Shown here piece by piece: positions 1 to 12,313 of a stretch of DNA of 64,000 bases. Every line of letters begins with the position of its first letter. Within the stretch, counting starts at the first letter, position 1. Origin of the DNA: Cephalotus follicularis (taxonomy: Eukaryota > Streptophyta > Magnoliopsida > Oxalidales > Cephalotaceae); the NCBI GenBank assembly GCA_001972305.1, contig BDDD01000317.1, positions 250,508-314,507 on the forward strand. Direction: 5' to 3'. Position numbers and translations under genes: made by a program. The notes beneath the pieces were generated by a model. The model searched no databases, was not told the origin of the DNA, and worked only from the letters and a program-made list of their open reading frames with translations.

Positions 1-615
1 TGATGACAAAAATAACCATATAGATGAGTGGGTTCTCGACTCAAGATGTTCCTATCACATGTGTCCACATAAGGACTGGTTCACTACATATGAGACAGTT
101 TCAGATGGAGTAGTTCTAATGGGCAATAATGTTTCTTACAAAATTGTTGGGATATGGATAGTTAAAATTAAAATGCATTATGGTATTGTCAGAACTTTGG
201 GAGAAGTCAGACATGTTCCAGATTTGAAGAAAAATCTCATCTCTTTGGGTTATCTTGATGCTAAAGGGTACAAGTATTCTGGTGGAGATGGAATTTTGAA
301 AATCAGCAGAGGTTCTATTCTCTTTATGAAAGGATTAAAAGTTGGCAGTTTATATAAGCTATATGGTTCTACGTTAATTGGCTCAGTTGCAGTTTCTTCA
401 TCCATTTCGGATTCAGATGATACTAAATTATGGCACATGCGACTGGGTCACATGAGTGAGAAGGGGGATGAATAATTTGAGTAAGAGAGGTCTCTTGGGA
501 GGTCACAGTATAAGAAAATTAGATTTTTGTGAACACTGCATTTACAGGAAGCATAAGATAGTAAGTTTCAGTACTGATATTCACAGGACCAATACATTCA
601 TTCTAATCTTTGCGG

Positions 616-2103
616 TGACACGACCGGACCCAACCCGGCTGGGATCCGCCATGTCCACTACGAGGCCAAGCCTTCCATCAGAGACTCACCTTCAGTAGAT
701 CAGAGATTCATAAATACATTTTAAACAGAAGATTTTCTTCAAAACAGAAAGAAAACAGAAAAGTTTCTTGAAAAACTTGAAAATAATTCTCTTTTAAATT
801 TTTACGAAAAGCAGGCATGTAGTATTTGTTTATTGGACAATGCCCCCTGTAAATTTTATTAGACTATGCCCCATGTAAAATAATTCTAACTCTTAAATTA
901 TATATTTCCGTTATGCAGGATTACCGATTTTCTTACAATTAATTTGTTGAACTAACTAGGTTGGATCAGTAGGACTAATCAGATCACACACATTAATAGA
1001 AGTGACAACTCAACGAGTGTACTTGTAAAATATATGTACTGAGTCCTAAAATAAGTATCCGTTAAACACGAAAAATTTGGGACTCGGCCATAAAAACTGG
1101 GGGTACCGAGGGATTTTTCCCTTTCTTTTGTTTTTCATATATTGACACGCCCAGACCCAGCCAAGTTGGAATCCGTCGCACCCACTACGAGACCAAGCCT
1201 CCCATCAGAGACTCACCTCATAGGTTCACAAGATCAGAGTTTCAGAAATACATTTTTAAGCAGAGAATTTCTTCAGAACATAAAGAAAAACAGAAAAGTT
1301 TCTTCAAAAACTTGAAAATAATTCTAACTCTTCAATTTTTACGAAAATCGGGCATGTAGTATTCGTTTATTGGACTATGCCCCCTGTAAAGAAAAATACA
1401 GTTTATAAAAATGGGCTCAACCCTTAGCAACCACACTCCCGAATGAGGAAATTAGCAGATATAAATGGGCTCAGCCCTCAGAAAAACTATAAATGGGCTC
1501 AGCCCTCAGCAGACCACAATTTAAAACAAAAAACAAGTATGGGTTGGGCTCCGCCTCAACCATATTATCAAAACTTAAAACATGAATAAGGCTCAGCCCT
1601 TCTAAACAAAACCACAAAAACATTTATCTAAAAACATAAATAATGCAGAAATTAAATACTAATGTTGTGGATGATATGCATATGTTGACTCTGGTAGGCA
1701 TACCCTTATGGTCTCACCTCAGCAGACTGACTGACTTCAGCTGACAGAGCTCAGCAGACTAACCTGTCAAAACTAAAAACAGAAAATAGAGGAGAGGTTA
1801 GTTCACAGGACTAGTGAGATGGAACATAAAGACTCCGCGTAGTTTTGCTCGCAATAAAAATATCTTTGCAGAAAAGATATAACAAAAATGTAAAACAACT
1901 GAAACAGAATTCAAGAAATAGAATCAAAAGCCAAAATCTGATTTATAAAACAGATATAAAATGACTTAAACAGAATATAAAATCAAAAACGATTTATAAA
2001 TCGGTATTTCTAGAAATCAGCAGAAAAACTAGATCAGAAAACCAATATAGACCATTTCTTTCAACAGATTCAAATCATCAGAAGTTCATATATATATAAT
2101 AAT

Positions 2104-2135
<32 letters not shown>

Positions 2136-4001
2136 ATTAACAAAGTTTAAACAGATAAAATATGTAAAGATGCAATGGGTCTACTAGGTAAGGTTGACGT
2201 CTGGGCCCCGTCGGACCGAACGTCCAGCAGAAATAGTGGCAATGACACCGTCGTGTCAAAGCATCATAACAGAAGGTCATACACGTGCAGACAAAGCCTC
2301 TCATGGGCATCAGATAATCAATACAATACCGAGATCACCATGCATCTAAACATATTTAACATATTTCAGAATACAAAAATCTCATTTCATCAAAACCGAC
2401 TTTAAACAGATACAGAAATCAGGAGAGCTGTCACAACAGAGTTAAAACAGATTTAAACAGATACATAAATCGTTTTCTTATCAAATACAGATATAACCGA
2501 AAATATCGTCATATTATGACTATCATCGTGTGAGCGTTTGAAAACATTAAAAGAAAGTTCCAGACATTAAAACTTAAACAGATTTCAGAAATGAACTAAA
2601 ACCAAGTTCATTTAAATACAGAAAACAAATAAGCGAACACGCTTAAACATTTAAACCATATAAAAGCATTTCAAAATAAAAGGTTAAAGAAAGACGTTTC
2701 ACTCACAGCACAGACGAAACAAGCCACACGACTGGTCGCCTCCATGGCCGACCTCAACAGCAGGATCCTCTGCTATACAGACAACAGAGAGATATATACA
2801 TATCAGACCAGACTCGACAATCAAGCAGAACTTAAGCACGTACTAAGACGTGAAATGCGTTATACAATGAAATGCATGCAAATGTCAAAAAACCATAACG
2901 ACCTATACGGTCAACAGAAACGGAAGTCTGATTATTGAAAACATCGTTTGAACGTTCAATTTAAACACCATTTTGAAATCATTTGAAACTAGTCCAAGTT
3001 ATCCAATTCGAAACGATTATACAATTCTAGCTCATATATATAACAGAAACAGGTACAGAAATATAGAATTCAACGAAAAACAGAACTAACAGAGAAAAGT
3101 TCAAAGTTTACTGAAATCGAAAGGAACGGAGCACAGAGTTAGAATCCCGTAGTGGAACTGGAACAGATCACACCAACGCGGAGAACGGAGTCAGAAAGCT
3201 GTTAGAAACAGGTCGCATGAGGCTGCCGGCGCGTGGGCCCACGCGTCGCCACTGGCTGGCTAGTGTTAGCCACGCGCGGTTGCTGGTCAGCCGCAGAGGT
3301 CGCATCTGGTGCGTCGGAGGCTGGGGAGCACGGATCTGAGGCGCATTGGTCACGACGCTGCCGCATCTGGTCGGAGCAGCTGCGTAGACCGCTGCTGCCT
3401 TCGCCTTTGATCTGCGTTTCCAGCATCGCCAGGAGTCCGAATCTGGGCTCGCCCTACCATGACGATCATCGGAGACGCCGAAACGACGCAAAACAAGGGC
3501 TGGGAGTTACCAGCGTAGTGGTAGGATGCGGTGCACTCAGGAGGTGATGGTGGTTCGTTCGGTACCTTCGCCGGCGTCAGATCGGCACTGACGCCGGTGG
3601 AAGGGGGTAGAAGGCAGAGAGAGAAGGGAGAGAGGAGAGAGAAAGTCGGGGAGAGAGAGTGAAATGCAAAAATGAGAAATTTTTGGCATTTTCCCTTTGT
3701 ATTCAACTCAAAACGGACTGGGTTTAGAATTAAACCGATACGGACAGAAATTGGATATTTAGGACATACCACTTGGCTTATTTTCTGAAATCAGCAGTCA
3801 TTTCTGAAAAAAATCATATAATTTACAGTAAAGAAAAACAATTTGTTATGCAGAAAAATCATCAGAAAGAAATCTCACTAGTAAAAATTTATTAATGTTG
3901 TGATGCTATGTCATGAATGCCAGAAAAACAGACTAACAGACAGACAAACAGATGCCACGTAGGCTCACAGACACAGGCCGTACTAGGACACGGATGTCAC
4001 A
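616..4001 (-). mobile_element. LTR element copy A (long LTR plus terminal fragment), inserted in copia integrase
   Basis: On the plus strand it begins TGACACG and ends GGATGTCACA, so on its own strand it runs TGTGACATCC...CGTGTCA like copies B and C. The flanking bases are tgcgg (611-615) and tgagg (4002-4006), a 4/5 match that fits an old 5-bp target duplication. The copia integrase frame continues directly across it. It is composite: 1143-4001 is one full LTR of 2859 bp, and 616 to about 857 repeats the first about 240 bp of that LTR. The roughly 285 bp between them (858-1142) are not LTR and show no obvious tRNA primer-binding site. The simplest reading is an element reduced to one LTR, a scrap of interior and the end of the other LTR; a nested partial copy is also possible. 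No element protein is encoded. Confidence 0.8.
2084..2142. repeat. (TAA)n/(TA)n microsatellite in LTR copy A
   Basis: A tract of TATA repeats runs into about fifteen TAA/TAAT units. It is absent from the equivalent position of copy C (about 45955), so it expanded after the copies separated. Confidence 0.9.
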
Positions 4002-6581
4002 TGAGGTCCATCCAGTGTTCCCTCTAAAGGCGGTGGTGCTCGGTATATGCTTACGTTCATTGATAATTTATCCAAGAAAGTTTGGGTTTATTTTTTGAAG
4101 CACAAGAATTATGTTTTTGTGACTTTTAAGCAGTGAAAAATTTTAATTGAGAAATAGATTGACAAATAGATAAAGAGGCTGAGGACAAATAATGGCCTGG
4201 AATTTTGTGGTAGTGATTTTAATGCGTTTTGCAAGAATAAGGGTATTGCAAGACATCGCACAATTGTTAGTACGCCACAACATAATGGAGTTGTAAAATG
4301 TATGAATAGAACCTTATTAGATAAGACTAGATACATGTTATCAAATGCTGGTTTAGGCAAGAAGTTTTAGGCAGAAGCCATTAATATAGCATGTTTCTTG
4401 GTGAATCGTTCTCCTTGCACACCTATTGAGTGTAAAACTCCAGAGGAGGTTTGGTCAGAGCATCCAGCAGATTATTCAGGTTTGAGAATTTTTGGTTGTC
4501 CAGCTTATGCGGTATGTTAATGAGGGCAAACTTGAACCTAGAGCGATGAAGTATATTTTTCTCGGGTATGCATCTGGTGTTAAATGTTACAGGTTGTGGT
4601 GTTCTGATGCTAATGTGAAGGAAATTATTATTAGTAGAGATGTTGCTTTTGATGAATCTGCTTTGCTTCATCCCAAGGAGTCTTCAATTCTTTATGATGA
4701 AAATCGAGATTCTAGTCAGACGGAGTTTGAAGTTACTCCTACTCAGAAGATAAAACCTAGTTCAGTTCAGTTGTCTGATGTCACTGAAGAGGTTGTTGTC
4801 CAAGATGATCCCGTTATTCAAGAAGATCATGTCATTGCAAGAGATAGATCGAGGAGGGATATAAAACCACCTCAGAAATATGCTTATGTAGATTTTGTTG
4901 CTTATGCTTTGTCAGTTGCAGAATCAGTTGGGTGTATCGAACCTTTGACATACTCAGAAGCTATTTCTTCGTCAAATTCTGCTAAATGGTTGGTTGCAAT
5001 GAATGAGGAAATAGAATCTCTTTATAAAAATCAGACTTGGGATCTTGTGAAACCGCCTAAAGGAAAGAAGATTGTCGGCTACAAATGAGTTTTTAAAAGA
5101 AAGGAAGGCACTCCGGGTATGGAAGATGCAAGGTATAAGGCACGGTTAGTTGCAAAGGGCTACAGTCAAATACAGGAAGTAGATTTTCATGATGTTTTCT
5201 CTCCAGTTGTTAAGCATAGCTCTATTCGTGTCTTATATGCTTTAGTTGCTATGTATGATTTAGAGTTAAAGCAGTTTGATGTGAAAACAACTTTTCTACA
5301 TGGTGAACTTGAAGAACAAATTTTTCTTCATCAACCAGAGGGTTTTCAGATAAAAGGAAAATAAGACCATGTGTGCTTATTGAAGAGGTCTATATATGGT
5401 TTGAAGCAATCTCCCAGACAGTGGTATAAGAGATTTGATTTATGGTTAGCCTTGAATATTGCAGGAGTCAGTATGACAGTTGTGTTTATTTCAGTAAGTT
5501 ATCAGATGACTCTTTTATTTATTTGTTGTTATATATTGATGATATGTTGATTGAAGCAAAAGATTTATCCAAGGTGAACAAACTAAAGGCACAGTTAAGC
5601 ACAGAGTTTGAGATGAAAGATTTGGGGACAGCGAAGAAGATTCTTGGTATGGAGATTCGGTGCGATCGCAATGCAGGTAAGTTATATTTATCTTAGAAGA
5701 AATATATAGAGAATGTTCTTGGGCGTTTTGGAATGATATATATCAAGCCAGTGAGTACGCCTCTTGCAGCTCATTTTAAGCTTTCAGCTGCTTTATCTCC
5801 ACAGACAGTTGAGGAGGAAACGTACATGTCACGTGTTCCTTATTCGAGCGCTGTTGGTAGTATCATGTACGCCATGGTATGTACTCGTCCCGATATTACA
5901 CTGGCTGTCAGTGTTGTCAGCAAATATTTATCATGTCTTGGTAAGGTCCATTGTCAAGCAGTTATATGGATACTATGGTATTTGAAGGGTATTTCTGGTG
6001 CTTTTTAGAATTTTGTAAGCGTGGTGACAGTTTGACTGGTTATGTTGATTCAGACTACGCTGGTGACCTTGGTCGTAGGAGATCTTTAACTGGATATATA
6101 TTTACTCTTAGTGGATGTGCAATTAGCTGGAAAACTACATTACAGAATACGGTTGCATTATTTACGACGGAGGCTGAATATATGGCGATAACTGAGGCCG
6201 TTAAGGAAGCTATATGGCTTAGAGGTTTATTTAGATAGCTCAGTGTGGATCATGGAGTGACCGTCGTCCATTCAGATAGCCAGAGTGCTATACACTTGAC
6301 AAAAGATCAGATGTATCATGAGAGGGCAAAGCACATTGATGTACGATATCATTTTATTCGAGATATTTTTACTGAGGGTGAAATTCTCATTAAGAAAATT
6401 AGTACTGCAGATAATCCAGCTGATATGTTAACAAAGACTATTACTATTTCCAAGTTTGAGTATTGATCAGACTTTGTTGATATTTCTCGTGTTTGAGTTT
6501 GACCCCTATGAGTGTCGTGAAAAATGTGAAAAAATTTTTATTATGTTTGTTCTTGGGGAATTACAAGTCAATGTGGGAATT

Positions 6582-7026
6582 TGTTGGGTTGACTTCTAAT
6601 TACCAAGCTCAAAGCCCATAAATAATTAACTAAACTTTTAGGGTTTAGGGTTTAGAGTTTATATATAAATGTGTGTGTTTGGTCTTTGAAATTAAGCAAC
6701 ATATATACAAAATAAGAGAGAGCAAGGCAATAGCGATTCTTTCAGCAGCTTGGATTTTTGCGATTTTCTCCAAGTTTTGGGTATATGTTAAGGCTATATT
6801 TTTCATCACATATTTGGTGTGATAGGGAATTTACTGATTTATTTATTATTCTCACATCTTTGTAATCCTAATATTGGTGATAGTAACAGTTGATCCCTCT
6901 TCTCCCGTGATCATAGGTTTCATATCGAAACCGAACCACTTTAAATTCTTGTGTTCCATTAATTTTTATTCCGCTTGCATATTTTATTTCATTGATTATT
7001 ATTAGACAAGACAATTTGTCATAACA
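6582..7026 (+). repeat. 3' LTR of the copia element (445 bp)
   Basis: It starts TGTTGGGTTGAC directly after a purine-rich tract and ends CATAACA, giving TGTT/AACA terminal inverted repeats. A TATA-type box (tatatataa, around 6660-6668) sits about 80 bp in, as expected for the U3 promoter. Its length is normal for plant copia LTRs. Confidence 0.85.
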
Positions 7027-7899
7027 GTATCCTCTTTGGCATTTTGTTCTAATTTTTGTTATATTTAATTAAATGTCTCTCTCCCATAAAAAATAAAAAA
7101 GATCAACTACCATTAAGTGCAACAAGGGCCGGTCAACGAGAAAAAGACTCGAATGTGTTCTCTAATTTTTGACCTTTCGTGTAACATCCAAAATTTTATA
7201 ATATAAAAGAATGGCTATTGGACTGGGCCGAATTGGATTAATGGAAATTGGGTTTAAAAATATGTTATTAATTGGGCTGGAATTGAATTAATGAAGGAAG
7301 GGCTTTTTGGACTTGGAATATGGTTCTATAGTATTGGGCCCAATTTATATTAAATTGGAGAAGGAAGCTTTGGGCCGAAATACTAAGGGGAAAAGAAAGA
7401 AATGTTGGGCTGACCACTCTAATGTCACCAAGCTCGAAATTGTAATGAAATGGTAATGAAAAGTGTAGTGTATTCTAGAGTGTTCCTTGCTGGCTATATA
7501 AAAGAGAAAGGGGAGTGGAGGGACGGCTGCTGATATTTGGGGAGAAAGAGACAAGGAGATGGCCATCATCTGGAGAGTTCTTGTCTCTTCCTCTCCCACT
7601 TCCATTAAATCCCCTCATCTCCAACTTTGAAAGAGGCAAGTAAAGCTACCAGGGAGCAAAGGAAAGTGAAGTGAAGGCAAAGGAAGTGTGCCAGAGCTCA
7701 TCAATTCCAGGTAGGATCTACTTCTTGCTCAGTATTTTCATTCTTTATGTATATTGTTTTGAATGATATGGAAATATATTTGCTCAGACTAGAGTTGGGC
7801 ATTGGAAGGGTAGAACGAATGAAATGTGAGTTAGAATGTAAAGTATGCTTGTGCTTTGTGAATGATAGTTGTGAGTGATGGTGTCCAGTGCGTGCCATC

Positions 7900-8560
7900 A
7901 TGCGCCGAGCGCGGGAACATGCATCCAGAGCATGCTATAACATACAACGCCATCATGCGCATCAGAGCTCGCCCTTGTGTACGTCCAGTGTGTGTTACCA
8001 AGCGCGCCATGAAATGCACCCGAGCTCTCCAACGTGCGTCCCGAGCAGGTACGACGCCGACCACCGTCCTGCATGCTTCCCTAGCATGTACGACACCGAC
8101 CACTGTCCTGCACGCACGCCGAGCTCTCCAATGTTGTGCCTGTCGAGCTTTCCATTGTATGTGCATGTCATGCCGAGCATACAATGTTATGCAACCATGG
8201 TGCCGAGCGCTGCCCAGCGTGCTATCCCAAGCATGCATGGTACCGAGCGCCCCATTACCATGGACCCGAGCATGCAACCATGGTTCCGAGCTCTCTCCAT
8301 GCATGCATTCTGTAGCATGCAACAGTGAACACCTGAGCATGCATGGCCTGTGTCTGAGCATGCAGCGTACAGTGTAGAGCTCCCCTCCCTGCACACGACC
8401 TCAGCATGCAGTGTCAAATGTCAGAGCTCCCCTCCCTGCACGCGTCCTCAGCATGCAGTGTCAATTGCCAGAGCTCTCCTCCATGCACGCATCCTCAGCA
8501 TGCCACGAACCGAGCTTGTCATTGCAAGCATCCGAGCATGCCCACTGTTGTGATGGAGTA
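7900..8560. repeat. Degenerate array of GAGC/GCATGC words inside the solo LTR
   Basis: Words such as CCGAGCATGC, GAGCTC and GCATGC recur every 20-60 bp. The block is clearly richer in G+C than its surroundings. Long open frames exist on both strands at once (for example about 187 codons on the minus strand at 7831-8394), but they are a by-product of the repeats rather than genes. Confidence 0.8.
8377..8517. repeat. 47-bp tandem repeat, three copies
   Basis: Units start at 8377, 8424 and 8471, each opening with GAGCTC and holding a CCTCC, a CACGC/CACAC and a TCAGCATGC block. The first two units are nearly identical and the third is more diverged. It is part of the larger GAGC/GCATGC array. 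Confidence 0.9.
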
Positions 8561-8928
8561 GACCATTGTGTGCGTCAGAGCACACCATGACGTGTTGTAC
8601 GCCTTAGCATGCTGTAGCAGGCATTCTAGCGTGTTGAGCAGTGCATTCTGGAATGTTACGCATGCCACCGAACAATGCGTTATAGCACTTACAATGCCTG
8701 GTCATGAATGTACCTGGAATAGACTAGTGTTATAATTAGAGAAGGGATAGATAAATATACTGTAGATTGAACGTACTAAAATGAAGGCAGACTAAGCGAA
8801 ATAATTGTCAGACCTCTTAAGGACCCGAGCTCCCAGCTCTAGTCCAACTATTGGTAGTGTACTGTAATGTAGTGTACTTCAATGTATTGTAGTGTAATGT
8901 AGTGTAAAGTAATGTAATATAATGTACT

Positions 8929-9070
8929 GGGTCACCGACTGAGCTGATCCAGAATTGGGTCACCGACCGAGCTGATCCAGGAATGTAATGTAATGTACTG
9001 GGTCACCGACTGAGCTGATCCAGAATTGGGTCACTGACCGAGCTGATCCAGGAATGTAATGTAATGTACT
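8929..9070. repeat. 71-bp tandem repeat, two copies, in a TAATG-rich tract
   Basis: Two nearly identical 71-bp units (about 8929-8999 and 9000-9070). Each contains two half-units of the form GGTCACCGAC..GAGCTGATCCAG. The preceding 70 bp (8860-8930) is a degenerate run of TAATGTAGTG words. Confidence 0.9.
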
Positions 9071-9845
9071 GAATGAATGAATGATATTGTATAGTGTAAT
9101 GTTAAAATTAATGCTAAGGTCTGACCAAGGGCAATGTAATTGTGAATCTCCCTCTCCTCTACCTTTAACGCCTAGAGCGCGTATATTGCTCTTCCTTAAG
9201 TCGAGGAGTCCGAGGAACCAAGTCTGCCTAAGGAATGTATTATTGCCCACCTCGGCTTGCTAGCCTATAACGTTTGGAGCGCGTTCTTTGCTCCTCCCTA
9301 AGCGAGGCAAGCCGATGAGTGATACTGGTGACTGAAATGAATAGATGGAATGTGTAAATAATTATTAATGGTTTTAGAATGGTATGGATACCTGTGTTCT
9401 ACTGTTAAACTGTTCTTGCATCTCTTATCGCATTGCATATGTCTGCTGCATTTTCATAAATGCATGGTGGTAGTTCTTACACGACCAGTGGTCGCTAACC
9501 CATTGCATTGTAATGTAATGGGTCAGGTATAGGTGGAGCTTCGAAACAAGCTGAGGATTGAAGTCCCGGGTAAGTCTCCTCCTTCTTACTACAGTTCGAC
9601 GACTCAAGAGTATAAAGATGAAATTGTATTTTGACCTGTTGGTCTGTGGCAGAGATTTTATGAACTGTATTGTATACCATTGGGTTTATCCACACAAGTG
9701 ATATTATTTATTGGATTTATTCCGCATGCATTATTATATTGTTAAAAGTTTTTAATTTCCGCTAAACATTGGTAAATGAATGGTATTGTTCGTAGCGCGT
9801 CAAAACTTGAGGGTTGACTTTTGAGGTTTGGGGCGTTACATTTCG

Positions 9846-12313
9846 CCCCTAGTTTGGTTCTGTACTGTATACATACTTTTGTTTACGGAATCCCTATTAA
9901 GGGTTTTTTATATCTCCTCAAATTAATTTTAAAAGTGATATATAATATAAATAGATAGTCTCTCAATTATTATAAATGATGCATAAGTCTTTATCAATTG
10001 ACGGTTTAATAAAATTGTTAAAGGCATAGTATTTTATCTTAATAAAATTGTTAACGGTCAACAAATGTGCACAGTCAACATGTCTATAAACTTAGTGTAA
10101 TCAAAATTATAATATTGAGAGAAATTTTTCTAAGTTGGTTTGAACATGTCGAATATAACTTTTAAATGCACAAGTAAAAAAATACGATAAATTTCAATCA
10201 GATGATACATGAAGGGGATGGGTAGACTTAAAGTTTTAAAATTACATTTACATGGATACAATTAATAAAGAAATATTTATTCAACAAAAAAAATACACAA
10301 GTAAAAAAATACGATAATTAATAAAAAAATATATAATCAACAAAGAAATACACCATTGAAAAAATACGATAGATTACAATTAAATTACACAAGAATAAGA
10401 GGGATAAATATCAATAGAATTTATAACGAAATATTTATTTAACAAAAAAAATGTAATTTATTTTAATTATAGAAAAACTCTTACATGAATCTTGATATGG
10501 GAAAATTTAATCCCAAAATAAAGCTGTCACGTGTCCTCCGGAAACATTGGACAAATGTCCTCTAAAGCTACAGACACATGATCGGGCGTTTTACAATCTG
10601 GAAAGATAATGCTTAATAACGCTCCGGCGTTAAATCAGGGAAATTGTGAGATACTCGGCCGTTTCCTAAGTGTACAATAATCATCTCCGCAAGTCAAATA
10701 CTACAAAGCAAAATATTACACAGGTCTGCTATTTTTAAACTCAAAGAACCTTTGTACTTCCTTATCTGTTTATTGTCTGACTTAAGTATCGGAAAGTCCC
10801 CGGGAGTGAAACCTCATAGACATTCGACTAGTTTGTTATTTGTGTGCAGGGAGGATCGTATACACTCGACCAAATATCGTTCTCGGAGCATTCAGTTTGT
10901 TTCCCTCTATAAATCAAACATTTCCACATAAAGGACTGTTGAGAAGTTGATTCTTGCATCAACAAATCTAGACATCAAATTGAGAAAGATAAAAATAAAA
11001 TAAATATAATTTTCTCTCTCATTTTCCTTCCTATCTTTCTCGTTGGATTCATATGTAACAGGGTCAATGCAATAAATTCTCTAATGTGATATTTTTTGCT
11101 TAATAATTCTCTCACGTGCTTCAACATTGGTTGTTATTGTCGTAAAGAAACTAAAATATTTTTTAAGATAAAAATTATAAAAAAGATATAATTTAATTCT
11201 TGATATTTATTATCAGAGATATTTTAATCATTTATTATGATAAATAATACCTTAATTCTATAAATAAGATAAATTAAAAAATCAATAACATTCATATTTA
11301 AAAGTTATTGTGTTTTTATTATTAAAGAGTTATAATAAAAGAATTAAAGTGTTTGATATTAAATATCTGAAAATAAATTATATTTTTTCCTAAAAACTAT
11401 GATGTGTTTAAAGGGACGGCAACGCTTTTAACTCTTTGCAGTTTGCATCATCACTCTTCGACTCACAGCCGTACAAGAAAACAAAGCTAAGCTCATCAAG
11501 AAGACAATCACAATGTTAGATTCCAAATTCTAATTAAAACCTCGTGGCTTAATTTCAACTGTCAACTTCCATATCACGTGTCTCTCCTCGCTATAAGAAG
11601 AAACCGACACAAACACCACCACAATAATTAAATATATACATAGGATTATAGGAAACTACCTGGTTACCAATATTCGAATCACTGACATAATTTATTAAAA
11701 GAATATTTGGTTTCACTTCTTTGTACCTTTTTTTTTTAATATTATTATTTCAAAAGTTTTATTTCATAAATCTAAATAGTTATAGTATTTTATTTATACA
11801 AATCATTTATAATAATAATTAAATTTATCAAAAATATCTAATTATTATTTTAATATATTAAAACTTCAAATGTTATATAAATTTTTCATAAAATTCATAA
11901 AATAATTAAATTTTATATGTAAAGATAAAATGTGATTAAATTTATTAAATAATAAAATATAAAAATGCATGAATTAATAAAATACAAAAACATAAAATTA
12001 AAAAATAATCTCCTTTATTAACAGAAAAACGAATTATAAGTGTAACGATAATATTATTGATGATATTTATTGATATCATTAAATTCTAATTCAATAAGTG
12101 TAATTAATTATTAGAGCCGATTTTTATTACACTTATTGTTTTACTCCATTATTATATTTGATGAGGTAACTTAGAATAGTCGTCCTCTACAAGCAACACA
12201 AGAGCATATTTGCATATGAGATTATTTTTAAGAATAATAAAAAAATTAATGAATAGAAAAGTGTCTTCCATTCAAAGCAGAAACTTAATTAACACTCTGT
12301 TTCTCTCTCTAAC
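9846..12313. other. Intergenic region upstream of the adenylate kinase gene
   Basis: Very AT-rich DNA with no credible gene. G-box cores CACGTG occur at 10528-10533 and 11575-11580. A TATA-like box (TATAAAT, 10908-10914) follows a relatively GC-balanced stretch (10500-10900) and precedes a leader-like stretch; no reading frame follows, so this may be the promoter part of a degraded LTR. The stretch 11150-12290 shows only AT-rich simple sequence. The promoter of the downstream gene should lie in the last few hundred bases, but no clear TATA box can be assigned. Confidence 0.5.

Larger units (their letters stand above)
2..6466 (+). pseudogene. Ty1/copia pol polyprotein remnant (protease-integrase-RT-RNase H)
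   Basis: Frame 2 opens with the aspartic protease motif, read as LDSRCSYH where the family has D-S-G. The pre-integrase H-H-C-C zinc region spans about 430-560 and is split by a one-base frameshift near 461-470. Integrase is cut at 616 by an inserted LTR element and resumes at 4002. Its second catalytic Asp is Asn (4188-4190) and its catalytic Glu is Lys (4296-4298). Stops interrupt integrase at several points (about 4134-4175 and 4366) and the RT at about 5086 and 5362, with a further frameshift near 5440. The RT active site YIDD is intact at 5532-5543. RNase H signatures (VDSDYAGD, DSQSAIHLTKD, HIDVRYHFIRD) lie at 6040-6350, and the product ends at 6466. Most lesions are C-to-T or G-to-A changes, the usual mark of an old methylated element. 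Confidence 0.9.
1..7026 (+). mobile_element. Ty1/copia-type LTR retrotransposon, 5' part outside window, decayed
   Basis: The order protease, pre-integrase, integrase, reverse transcriptase, RNase H, then a 3' LTR is the Ty1/copia order. The window opens inside the polyprotein, so the 5' LTR and gag are not seen. The element is dead: it has a frameshift, several in-frame stops, mutated integrase residues and a 3.4 kb insertion of another LTR element (616-4001). A purine-rich tract (about 6571-6581) precedes the LTR start at 6582, and the LTR ends ...ATAACA at 7026. The 5 bases after it (gtatc, 7027-7031) should be one copy of the target duplication; its partner lies outside the window. The short stretch 7032-7179 is ordinary AT-rich flank between this element and the next LTR. 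Confidence 0.9.
7180..9840 (+). mobile_element. Solo LTR, 2661 bp, with perfect 5-bp target duplication
   Basis: The element starts TGTAACATCC and ends GGGGCGTTACA. The direct repeat tttcg flanks it exactly (7175-7179 and 9841-9845). There is no primer-binding site, polypurine tract or coding region and only one LTR, so this is a solo LTR left by LTR-LTR recombination. A plus-strand TATA box (tatataaaa, 7495-7503) followed by a pyrimidine-rich leader (7560-7630) gives the orientation. The interior holds several repeat arrays. Termini and length resemble LTRs of Ty3/gypsy chromoviruses of the Tekay/Del type; that family call is inference. Confidence 0.9.

Noticed and set aside
3168-3772. Open frames in the GC-rich block of LTR copy A (and equivalents at 21111-21671 and 46859-47585)
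   Set aside because: The frame is not preserved between the three copies; GC-rich DNA lacks stops by chance.
7831-8394. Long overlapping open frames on both strands (187 and 171 codons)
   Set aside because: They lie in the GAGC/GCATGC repeat array of a solo LTR and are Cys/His/Arg-rich repeat translations with no family resemblance.
8377-8517. CRISPR-like regularly spaced repeats
   Set aside because: The units are contiguous tandem repeats without unique spacers, in a eukaryotic LTR; no cas genes are present.
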